Shown here: in pieces, positions 20,601 to 32,600 of the stretch
Numbering within the stretch: position 1 is the first letter of the stretch
How the letters are laid out: the number at the start of each line of letters is the position of its first letter
From: Zonotrichia leucophrys gambelii
Lineage: Eukaryota; Chordata; Aves; Passeriformes; Passerellidae
Assembly (NCBI RefSeq): GCF_028769735.1
Contig: NC_088177.1
Coordinates: 10,046,599-10,110,598, forward strand
Direction of reading: 5' to 3'
Length of the DNA: 64,000 bases
Notes under the pieces: model-generated
Database searches by the model: none
What the model saw: the letters and a program-made list of their open reading frames with translations, nothing else
What the model was told of the DNA's origin: nothing
Program-made: the position numbers and the translations under genes

Positions 20601-23600
20601 CTGGAAGGGGGGAAAACCACATTGAGAAGTCTCTGTTGGAAAGGAAAACAAATGATTCTGGTGATTCCTGGGCTGCTCACGTGGCTCAGCAGCAGATTCC
20701 AGCCTGGAAACTCAGTGCTGAAAGTGTTCAGGGAAGCTGCTGTTGTGTGCAGCCTGTGATGGGTGCACCAAGGTGACAGTGAGGTTATTTTGGTTTTCTC
20801 CCCAACAGATTTTTATATTTACTCTATATGTGCTTCTTCATGGGAAATCTGTTAGATTGCCCTGGCAGGGATTTTTTTATCTTGAAGGTAATTCAGTAAA
20901 ATGTTGCAGAAAATCTGTGTTTAACACACGTTGAAACCTGAACCAGCAGGATCACAGTGTGTTGTCTCCAAACCAATGCCAGGCACTTTTAACCTTGGTG
21001 TTGCTTTCCCCTGTTCTTATTTTAGCCTCAATCAACTGAAATAGCTGGAGGAAAAAATAATCCCGGGGGTGGAAGGAGAGTACATTTGCCTTTAGCACAT
21101 TCCTGAGATCTGGAGTGCGGTGGCTGCTCCTTTCTCCCTGGCTTGGAGACCAGGGATCTGTGGCATCCAGTGCTTTGTTGATGTTTTAAAAATAACTCTA
21201 AACCTTGCTCTAACGTTGGGCTGAGGTGTTGGTTTGGCAGTGTTGGACACCACAGTCCTGCCTGGGAATGCAGGGGGGATGTGGCTGATTCCCTTCAGCC
21301 CCTGGATTTGGGGTGCACAGAATCCAGTGGGGATCCCTCCTTTCTTCCACCCTGCTCTTGATGGTGGCCCCAGCCAGAGATGGTTTGAGCTCAGGGTGGG
21401 TGAAGTCAGGGCTGTGCAGGCATTGCTAGTGCCTGTGTAAAGCCTGTGCTTTGCCTCCATTAATTCAATCAAGAAGAGCTGTTTTCCAAAAGACCCCGCT
21501 GTTCATCAAGGATATAATTATCTTTATAACTAACAGCTCATGGCACATTTTTCCCTCCCCTGATGTGCAGCCAGCCAGCAGTTGGGTTTCAGCATGCCTG
21601 GCTTTTTATTTCCTTTCTCCTTCCTCCCTTCTCGGCTGCTTTTGATTTTATTTTACCTAGTGAGTGAATTTGGGTGGGTAAATAAAAGTATTTGTCATTC
21701 TGTCCTCTGCAGAATCAAGTCTAGGGACATGTAAGAGAAATCCCATTCCTGGAAATGTGCTTGGCAGCCTCTGATGGATTACAAGGCTAAGACAGGTGGG
21801 AAACTGAGGCAAGGAGGGAAAGACCCTCATGCAGTTTCTTGGAGCAGCCTATTTCAGAGTATTTAGTGGTTAATATTATTTAACAGCAATGCTCTATGAC
21901 AAAAAGTCACCCAGCTAAGCAGGACTGGGTGCACTGGGCTGCACAGTACAAACCTTGATTTTGCATTTTCATTCCAGTCCCATACTCTGCATCTTACAGG
22001 AGCTGTTACATGGAACCTTGCATGGATTGGAATTACAATTGTATCATATATATCACTCCTCTTTCAAGTCCAGTGTTTCATGGAGCACCTACAGCATCCA
22101 ATCCATGCCCAAATGAAAGACAATGATAAAAATTATAATATATAATTATATACTGGACTTGAAAGAGGACTCTCACAGTGCAGTGGTACCTCTGAGCCCC
22201 CAAAAGCCCCCAGGCAGGCTTTGCTTTCAGGCAGCTGGCTCCTACCTCAGCTTCCAGCTAATAATTCCCTGGCAGTTATTTTTAGCAGTTTATTTTGTGC
22301 CCTCTTACAATGCTTGGAGTAGCTATAGAATGGCAAAAAAAACTCAAGCATCCCCAACCCAGCAAAAAGTAAATGCCTACAAATCATCCAAGTAGCAGCT
22401 TGAGGGGTAAGTCACTTCCTTCCTTTGCAGGCACAACAGGATTTGTGCCAAATTTAAAACCTGGGAGATCCTTGTGGGGTTCATGAGGATGTTCAGCTGT
22501 ATGCAAAACACCTCATTAGTGCTGGCTGGGAAAAAAAGAAGCAGCTTTCTCTTTATTTTGCTTAGTGTAATAAAATGAAGGGAGTAACCATTCCAGGAGC
22601 AGGGAGTTAATAAATCACATTAAAGCCCTTTAGGTTGTTGGTGCACTTCCCCTTAATATAAAAGTGGTTTGTGGGGAGGGCCCGAGAGGGCTCTTGAGGC
22701 CCAGCACATCTTGTGCTGCATTCCCTCAGCAGGGAAACCTTTGGCCCCTTTGGAAGCTTTCCACAGGGCCTGTCCCCAGCACCCTGATCAGGGGTGGATC
22801 CAGTGTCCCCTGCCTCCCAAGCCACCATGGGCTGTGTCCCAGCCCTGCCTCTTCCCATTTCAAGTTTTCCCCCCCTCTCAGCTTGAGTGGCTTCTCCCCC
22901 ATCCCGCTTTCCTGAGTCCCTTTGTGGCAGTGAAGCTGTTGGACAGGCAGAACTGGGGATGAGCTCTCCATCTGCAGAGCTCCAGGGGAGCTCCATCCAG
23001 CAGGATCTGTCCCTGTGGCCGTGCCCTGTTCAAGCTCTGTGCTCTCCTTCTGCTGCTCCATCTGCAGCCCCCGGAGCAGAGGGCAGGGAGGGGGATCCTC
23101 CTTTGGAGGTTTTCTAAGTGAGCCTGGGCAGCTTGTCCAAGAAATCCTGGGATCAGCCTTGCCAGTGCTTGGAGATGGACAAACCCCCCCCACTCCCAGC
23201 ATCTGCTCTGCCTCCAGAATCCTCACTGTGCTGGAAAATCCCCGCTCCCTTTCAGCACATAAACCCCCCCAAATCCCATGAATTCCCTTTTAATTCACAA
23301 ATCCCATTAACTCCCTTTTAATTCACATCCTGGGTGCCTGCCCTGGAAAGGGAGTCTTGCAGGTTGAGGGACAGTGGCAGGAGCTGCCTGGGTTGGGGAC
23401 CTGCTCCTGAAGCTCTATGAGCAGATTGGGAACGGGATGATCCTGCAGGTCTCTGCCTCCCCCATGGTCACCTGCAGGGCTCAGATCCCTTTATCCATCT
23501 CCATTCCCAGGCTGCTCATGGAACTTCAGGAGCATCCTGAGCCAGCTGGGCAGGAGGAGAGGCTTGAAAACTCCATTCCCTGTACAAATCCCAGAGGGAA

Positions 23601-26600
23601 TAACCCTGCCTGGGCTGGCAGCACGGGCAGCTGCTCCTGAGGAGGGCACAGTGCTGGGCCAGCCCCTGCTGTCCCCAACCCCTGCTCCAGAGTTTTCTGT
23701 CCCAAAAAAGCATTCCAGCTGAACACCAGCTTTGTTTTTCCCTGCTGAACCGAGGGCTGTCTGCAGGCTCTGGAGCCTCTGCTGAGCTGTGGCAGCCCTA
23801 GTGGAAGGATTTTTTTAAACAGAGGGTACCAGACCCTTCCCAGGTTTCTGCAGATGTTGGAAGGGACAGTTTCCCATTTTTGTGGCTACAAACTGGGATG
23901 TTTTTCACGTTCATCCTCTGCCTCCTGCCCTGTGTCCTCTCCCCACCCTCCTGTGAGTGTTTTACTCAGCAGCCAGCTCCAGACCATGAGACTTGTTCTG
24001 AATAAAGCAGCAAAACCACCACCTTGAGGAGGAGAGGGAAACAGCCTGTTTCCATCTGGGGCTTGCTGAGAGCATTGATTATTTGAGAGTTTGGGAGAAG
24101 CCCAGGGGAGGATGCTGGGGTGTTTGTTCTCAGAGCCCAGAGCTGTGCTGGTGCCACCTGTGCCAGCCCTGCTGTCAGTGTCACTTTGCATTTATCTGCC
24201 ATCTTTGGGCTTCAACTTTTGGATCAATATCTGCCTGTTTCCTGCTCTTGGCTATGAAGCCTTGAACAGTTTCCTCCTAAAAATCCAGGCGGTCCAGCTG
24301 GATGTTGTGGTGAATTCCCTGCAGGTGTTGTCAAGCAGTTTCATCGTTCACCCAGCACCACCAGGGGTGCCTGCAGAAGTGCCTGGGAAAGGGGAACATC
24401 CCATGCTGCTGTGCCAGTCTGGAATCCCCAAATATGTTCTCAAGCTCCACAGTCCTCCCTCTGGGGTTGGTTGCACATCCCAGCAAGAGAAACCCAGGAA
24501 TTCCTGGGATTCCTGGAACGCTGAGGAGGGGAAAGGCCAGAGAGCAAGGGATGTGCAGAGGGGTGCTGATGGGAAGTGCAGGATGGTTCTGGTACAGAAA
24601 GCTCAGGATTTTTGCAGGTGAACCATCACTGTGACAGATGTGTGGGCTCACATCTGTGCTCCAGGCTCCAGCTCTGACAAGTGCAGTAGGAGAGTCCAGT
24701 TGCTTTCCCTCTTCCTGAATTTTTTGTAACACTTCAGGACCAACACTGTTTTCCTCCTGAAATAAAATGTGTGACAGGCTTTGTGCAGCTAACCCTCAGT
24801 AAGCTGAGTCCTGGTGGATGCTTGCTGGGACTCTCCAGGACATCAATCCCAGGGCAGTCATGAGGATCTGGGATGCCTGCAGAACCATCCCTCAATCACC
24901 TCCTCACCACTGCCCTCCAGGTGTTTCCTGTGAGGAGCAAACCAAGGGTCCTTAATGCTGCATCTTTTCACAGGCAATCAGGGATTCTCTCAGCAGGGAA
25001 GGTTGTTCATCAACATTCTCCTGAAAGGAGGAGAGGGAATGGCTTCCCACTGCCAGAGGGCAGGGTTAGATGGGATATTGGGAAGGAATTCTTCCCTGTG
25101 AGGGTGGGCAGGCCCTGGCCCAGGGTGCCCAGAGCAGCTGTGGCTGCCCCTGCATCCCTGGAAGTGGCCAAGGACAGGGCTTGGAGCAGCCTGGGATAGT
25201 GGAAGGTGTCCCTGCCCATGGCAGGGGTGGCACTGGATAAAGCTGAAGGTCCTTTCCAACCCAAACCATTCCAGGGTTCTGTGATTCCCCACGTCCCTGT
25301 GGCACCTGAAGACCCAGCTGGGCTGCAGTGGGATGCTCCCAGAGGAGCGCTGCATTCCTGCAGCCATTGTTCCTGAGGGAGTGGCAGTGATGGGGCCCAT
25401 GAGAGGGGAGGCAGCTCAGCCTTGCTCCAGCGTTGTTGTGGAGCTCAGTTCTCCAGCAGCTCCTTGCAGCCTGCCCAGATGGATGCTGCTGAGTACTGAG
25501 CTGTGCCTGCTCTGGAGCTGAGTTATTTACAGCTCACTGCAGCTGACTTACACCATCTCCATCAGCAGAAGGAAACCTTCTGGAAGGAGAGACAGGAGAA
25601 TGAAAATCCCTCCCTGCTTTTTTTTTCCTCCCCTGTTGTTACAAACCCTGAGCCTGAAGTCTGCAGTGGAGCTGGAGGAAAATCTGTGAAGCAGCAGGGA
25701 TCTGTGGGGTGAGGTGGGCACCGTGTGGAAGCATGGCAGGAGCTTCTCACTTTGACCTTAATTTGTGCAGTTGCAGCTAAAGTCAGCTCTCCTGGTCAGC
25801 TGGAAACAAAAGAGCTTTTCTGCCTGGCCGTGCCCAGCTCCATCCTCACGGCACTGACACAAAAGGGCCCTTCACCATGGCCAGAATGCAGTGTCCTTGC
25901 AGAAGGTCACTGGCTGCTGCCTCTGCTTCCCCCAGCCCCTGGCCCCAAGGGATTTGCAGAGCCCACATGTAGGTGTGGGAGAAGCATCTCCAGGAGCAGG
26001 TCCTGCTGGGGCAAGCAGGGGGGCACTGAGGAGCTGCCAGGGGGCACAGCAATGTGCTCATCTGCGTCTGAAGGAGCTCCAGAGCTGCATCCTCTGAGCT
26101 GCTGGGACTGGCAAGTGTTTAAAGCTCCCCAGGGTTTGGGTTTCACTTGGTTCGGGTTGTTTTTTAATGGTAGGACTGATTTTCATGCTGGCTATGTGTG
26201 GCTTGCTGCTTCTTGCAGCCAGGTTGTAGTTGCTTCTTCCCCATGGTTTATTCAGTGTTTCTCCTCTCTCCACTCAAGGTTAAGGTGTTTTTGCTGAATT
26301 TCCTCAAGTGGCTTCGTCTTCCTGAATTTCTCTCTGTGCTTTGCATGTCTCACTCACTCCTTCCTGCTCTGTTTCCTCCTGTGCTCCTCAATCCCCTTGG
26401 CTGCTCATCTTTCTGCTCTTTAATCCCTTCTCCTCCCCTGCTCTCCCTTGTCCTTTTGCTGTGCTCTGCTCCGCACCTGCCACATTCCCCAGCAGCATTT
26501 CCTCTGCAAGCTGCTTGTCCAGACAAGTGATGGCTGTGGTATTTACGTGTCCTTCACAGCCCAGTGCACGGATGTCACCGAGGGGTGACCCCGGGGTGCT

Positions 26601-29600
26601 CCTGAGCCTCCCTGGGACGCTGGTGCTCACTCAGCCTTCACTTGGCTCATCCAGATGGGAAGGGATGGGGAGAAAATCTTCCTGGCCATCAACCATCCTT
26701 CAGCCTGTCTGGACTGAGATTTCCAGTCTGTAAAGCATTTTACATTTGCCTCATGTAAATTTGTTTCTTCCTCTTCTTCTTGTTCGTCTTTTTCTGCTTC
26801 TTCTTCTTCCTTCTTCTTTTTTCTTCTTCTTCTGCTTCTTCCTTCTTCTTTCTTCTTCTTTCTTTTTTCTTCTTCTTTTTTCTTCTTCTTCTGCTGCTTC
26901 TTCCTTCTTCTTTCTTCTTCTTTCTTTTTTCTTCTTCTTCTTCTTCTGCTTCTTTCTTCTTCTTTCTTCTTCTTCTGCTTCTTTCTTCTTTTGCTGCTTC
27001 TTCTTTCTTCTTCTTTCTGCTTCTTCTTTTTCTTCCTTTTCTTCTTCTTCTTCTTCTGCTTCTTTCTTCTTCTTTCTGCTTCTGCTTCTTCCTCTGCTGC
27101 TTCTTCTGCTTCTGCTTCTTCTTCTCTTGGTGCTTTGCTTCAGCATGTCAACCCTCCCATCTGGGAGCCTTGGCTGAGGCTGTGCTTCTGGTTGCTATCA
27201 GCTAGGCAGAGCTTGAGATTTTGATAAACTGAGTTTTATCATTGCAGCAGTGAGGGTTTAATGCTCTTGAACTTCTCTTGGCTGAGTAGCTCCCATGGTT
27301 TTATCTCAAGTCAGGCCAAAGTGGCTGCTGCTGTCAGAGGCAGCGTGGGAGCCCTGCACCCATCCAGGAACATCAGCCAAGGCTCTGGGGGCCCTTCCAC
27401 CCAAATTCCCACCAGCTCCTGACTTCCCACCGATTGCCATGGGATGCTCTGAGGATTTTGGAGGCTGCAGAGGGATGGTGTCCCATGGTGATATCCCTTG
27501 GCCACTAAATAAGCAGCTCAGCCCTGTTGTGTTAAAAAAATCAGATAAAAATAAAGCACGGAGTTATTCACATGTAGCAGAAAATAGATGTGGTATGTGG
27601 TGCCTGCCTGCAGTGCACTCCAGAGCTGCAGAGGCACTAGCTGGCACTTTGGCACCAAGGGAGAGCTATTATTTATAGCCAGCCTCACTAAACCATTCCC
27701 CCAAAGGGTTTTTTCCCCTTCCCTTTGTAGCATCACTGTCCCTTCCCTTTCCCCTCACCAGCAGCTCTGCGCTGATTGTGCCTGAGGCTGTAAGCAGCTC
27801 CTTTTTGTCTCTGTTTTAAAGCAGTTGCAGGGGCACATTCCCAGGAGGGAATTCAATCAGCGCTGTGCAGCCAGGGGTGGGTTTGATGGATGTCCCTCTG
27901 TGTGTCCCTGTGCTCCATCAGAGGTGGATGTTTGTTCCCAAGTGGGGCACCGTGCAGGTCATTTTTCAGGGCTCAGCAGCAGGGTTCTCTCATTGCCCAG
28001 CTCCCCCCACACCCTTACTTGTGCTTTAAGCCCAAAACCTGGACATTTGAAGTCCAAAGGCATTTTGGGTGGTCAGCAGAGAATAAATCCATATCCTTAC
28101 TGATTTATGAGCTGCCCAGCAGGTCTTGAATAACTGATTTACCAGCACCAGGCACTTGGGAGGGTTCAGTGCCCCAGGGCTGAGAGGAGAGGATCAAACC
28201 TGGGAGGAGGAGGACGTTTTGCAGAGCTGGGGCTGCTCTGGTGGCAGCAGGGCTTTGGCAGGTGCTCTGTGTGAGGACAGGGCTGGTGATGCCCTTTGAA
28301 GGCTGGCCTGGAACAGAGGCCAGGCAGAGTTAAGGAATAAAGTAGGGATTTATTAAAAGGATTTCCTCAGTGGATCCACTTTGGGCAGCACAAGCGTCCA
28401 GCCCACGTGAATCCAAAATGGACCAAGATGGTCACAAAATGGATGACTGGTCACGGGGTCTCTCACTTTTATAAGTTCTGCTCCATTTGTATATTGGAGT
28501 TAATTGTCCAATTACAGCTTTAGGTTATGAATCCCATCCTGCTTGTTTTTCTCTCTTTATTCTGCCATTGTTTGTGCTCTTGGGCCTGAGATTTGGATCA
28601 TTTGTCCTTGGTCCCCAGCTAGAGAAGGAATTGTTTTGTCTCCCTGCTCTGTGCAGAGAGCTCACCATCCCCTAGTATGAAGTGCAGACCCACACACTAA
28701 AGCAGCTCAGAATGTGAAAAACATCAAAGCTCAAACCTGAGCAGCAGAGCTGACAGCCCTGGTGTCTCTTGCAGCCCAGCACTTCATCGCAGCCACGGCG
28801 TGCCAGGAGGCCGACTACGGCGCCATGATCCGCCACTACTGCCTCAAGGAGTTCCAGCACAGCATGGAGGGCATCGGCCAGCGCCTCTGGTGTGACTGGG
28901 ACGAGACCGTGGGGTGAGTGAGCCCCCCTGCTCCTCCCTCTGCCATTCTGGGGTTTGTCTCGTGGGGGAACACCCTGCTGTCACTGCTTGGCTGCTGCTG
29001 CTGCCCTGCCTCTGTCCCTGCTGCGTGCCCAGGGAGTTTCTCCAGCCTGGTCACACCTGGAGGGTTTGGAGGGGGGAGCAGGGGATGTTGTGTTCCCAGG
29101 CTTTGGTGGGGTTTTTGGCACTGTCTCCTGTGTGTGCTGCGTGAGGTGGGTTGGGAATGCCAGAACAGCCAGGCCTGGGGGTGCTGATCATTGGGGTCAC
29201 CTCTGTCCTGCATGATCTCTTCGTTTGTAATGTGGGTGATGGGACTGAGGGTAACCCCAGCACCTCAGGTGACACAAACCAGGAGGGTTGTGCTGCTGCC
29301 CACGGGGACCTCAGCAAGCTGGGAACCTCCTGAAGTTCAGCAAAGTCCTGCACCTGAGGAGGAGCAGCCCCAGGCACCAGGGTGGGCTGGAGCTGCTCAG
29401 AGAGAAACCAGTCTCTGGGTTTGGAAAGCCAGGTGTCTGCTAAGGAAGGCAGGAACCTCTCTTGGAATGGAAAATGCAAACCTCCTCCCTCTGAATATTA
29501 AAATTCTGAAATGAAGGGGAGCTCTCAGGTAAAGATATGGATATAGGAATAACAGTTCTTTCCTAGGAAAAATAAAAATAAAATACAAATGCAGTGATAC

Positions 29601-32600
29601 AGAACACCACTGCCAGAGCAGGAGCTGCCCCCCTGTGTGTCAGGGAGGTGGCACAGCCCCATGCCATGGTGGCTCAGCCCTCCTGCAGTGCCAGCTGTGG
29701 TTCTGCTGGAGCAGGGATCCTGCACAAGGGGGGAGTTTTCCTCTGAAGCTCCAGGGGTGCTGGAGATGGGCCTGGGCTCCTCTGGGAATGCAGGGGAGCA
29801 GAAAGCTGCTCCTCTGGGAATGCAGGGCAAAGGCTGCTGTGCTGTACAAACCTCAGACTGTATCCAGGTAGGAATGCTTGGCTCCTCCCCTGGGAGATAG
29901 ATGATGGAATTTTATCAGCCATGCAGGGCCACTCACTGGCCATGGACAGAAGAGATCTCCTGGAAGGAGGATTGGTTGTGGAAGAGATAAAAAAAACTGC
30001 CCAATGACAGATGGGAATGGAATACACAGCCCCAGGCACATCCTGCATTTCCAACCTGAGACAATCAGAAAGGGACCTGGGGGTTCTGGTGGGCACCAGG
30101 TTGAACCTGAGCCAGGAAAATGTCCTGGTGGGAAAGCGTGGGCAGAAACTGAGGTGTGTGTCCTCTCTGGACACCAGGAAATGTGTTTTCACTGTGAGGG
30201 TGGCCAAACTCTGGCACAGATCTCCCAGGGAGGATGTGGAATCTCCATCCTTGGAGATACTAAAAACCAGCTGAACATGGTCATGAGCAACTACAGGGCC
30301 TGCTGTAGGTGGGCCTGTGTGAGCAGGGGTGTTTGGACAAGCTGAAGTGGATCTCCAGAGGTAATCCCCAGCCTCAGCCATTCTGGGATTGAAGGGATTT
30401 TCAAGGAGGGTTTGGAAGTCGGGGTGGTGGTCATGCTCCATCACACAGCAGTGGAGCTCCAGTAGGAGAAGAGACCGTGGCCCTGCAGTGTGCTGGAAAT
30501 CGATGGGTTAATGAAGAGGCAGACTGGGATCCCCATCATGGGGGCTCACAGTTTGTTGGACGCATTTTCCAGGAGGTTTTCCATTTTTGCTCAGCACTCT
30601 GGTTCTCCAGACAGTTCAAAACCCCATAACCCACTGAGATGTCCTCAGAGCCTGGCTGTGAGAAATCCCAAACTGTCCCACCAGAGCTGCTGGCTCAGCC
30701 CCTGCTTCACAAGTTGTGTGTTGATTTTCCCAAGCAACTACAGGGAGAGGCTGCAGTGGGATGGCAGTGGCAGCAGCCTGCTCAGCCTCCTGTTTGTAAT
30801 CAGTGTCAGGGAGCCAGCTGTGATTTGACTTGGGAGCACAGGAGATGCAGCTCTGCTTCCCTGGTGGAATGCTTGGGGGCATCTCTGTGGGATGAGGAGG
30901 GTGGAAAGGGACACCCCACACATGCACTGTGAGGATTTGTTGGGTTTTTGGGGGGAATTTCCTTTGGCTTTGGTTTTATTTTTATTGCAAACAGTGCTTT
31001 CTTTGGATAAGCTCTTTCCTAATTTATAGTCAGCAGAGCTGAATGCTTTGGTACCACCACGGTGTAGATCTGCTGAGATGGTTTTGGTAGAAGCTCAAAG
31101 ACTGGTCAGGGCTGGCTGTGTGTTGGTGTGAGGGCTTGAGAGAACAACCCCCCTCCTTCCCCCTTCTGCTGACTTTCCATCTTGTGCCTTTCCATGGCCT
31201 TTCCCTGGGAAAATGAAGTGGCAGAACAGAAACGAGCTCATGTGACAGCAGCAGGGCTGGGGGTCAGCTGGAGACAGGGAGCAGATGGTGCTGTGTGCCA
31301 CGAGGGGTTTGCACAAAACCTGAGAGTTTTGGTGAGATTTCTGTGGTTTCCTGCTTCGTGGCCCTTTCTTCAGGGTGAAATCAAAACCTACACACGTTTG
31401 TGTATCCATCAAAGGTTGGACTTCAAGATCTTGGAGGTCTTTTCCAACCTTGATGATTCTGTTCTGTGACTCTAAACATACTGTTGAGATTTCCTTCTCC
31501 TTGATCCATGGCAGAATGTAGGGGAAGAAAAGAGAGCTGGAAGACTCTGGGAGGTTTCTGGTCTTGAGAAACCTCATCTGGTGCTCAGAAATGCCCAGGG
31601 CTGCTGATGTTGTTCCAGCCCTGACCATCTTGTTCTCTATCTCACATGTCCTGTTTGCCTCCTAAAGAGCTTCAGCTGAACTCCTTAGCCTTGAGGCACT
31701 TGGAGGAAATGTTGATAAGTTTGCAGGGTTTAATTTGATTGCCTGAATCCATTTGCTCCGTGCAAACACATGGCTCAGGGTTATTTGAGAGATGACATTC
31801 CTCTGATCCTCCTGTGCCCCCAGGACAGTAGGAAAATTGGGCAGAAACAGTTCAGTGACTGCAGTAAATCAGCTGCAAGGATGTGGGGTGTGGGTAGGCT
31901 CAGCACCTTGCTCCCTGGATGTGTGTGGGAATCTCCATCCCATTTTTGGGGAAAGGGAAGATGTCCCAGCAGGAGTGGGACACAGCTGGCTGGTCACCCC
32001 TCTGGCTCTAGGGGAAAGATTTTGTCTTCCACCGGGTGTGAGACAAAGAAATGGGAATGAAGCACTTGCCTAGAGCCTGTTCTCTGCAGATTTTCCCCCA
32101 AACCAAGGCATCTCAGTGCTTGAAACCTGTCTGAAACGAGGAGTGTTAGGAGGTTCTGCCTCTGTACCATCAGCAGCATCATGTTGGGATAATTCCCTGG
32201 ATGCTGCATTTAGCAGGGAAATGCCCTAAGCTCCATCATTCCTGCTCAGTTGAGGATGGGAACATCTTGACACACACACAGAGAGACTCCAAAACTCAGA
32301 CAGGATGAGTTTTAAAGTGGGTGTGCTTTTATTTGGCATGGGGATATCTCCACAAAGCCACGCCTGCCCCCTGTTCACTCAGATTTTCTTTTATCCCCTA
32401 GAATGTTACATATATATCAAGGTTCACAATAAATAATTTCCTGGCTCCCCTCCCTCTCTGCTCTGCATGCTAATCAGCTTATCAGTTGTCTCTGGGGGTC
32501 CTAGGGGATGAAGTAAAGTTGTCTTCCTCAGGGCTGACACTCTGACCCTGCTGCCTTGCACATGCTTACTGATCTTTTGGTCGCTGTCCAAGGCAGGAGA

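Larger units (their letters stand above)
17574..28774 (+). other. RAMP1 intron 1 (11.2 kb)
   Basis: A GT-AG intron. Besides the CTT tract (26764-27125), a CR1 (about 25020-25290) and an LTR (about 28295-28700), it holds unique sequence with scattered C-rich stretches, for example 22660-23300. Many open frames occur but none shows a domain or splice support. Confidence 0.7.

Noticed and set aside
26746..27205. Open frames of poly Phe/Ser/Leu (plus) or poly Lys/Glu/Arg (minus)
   Set aside because: These are artefacts of the CTT tract.
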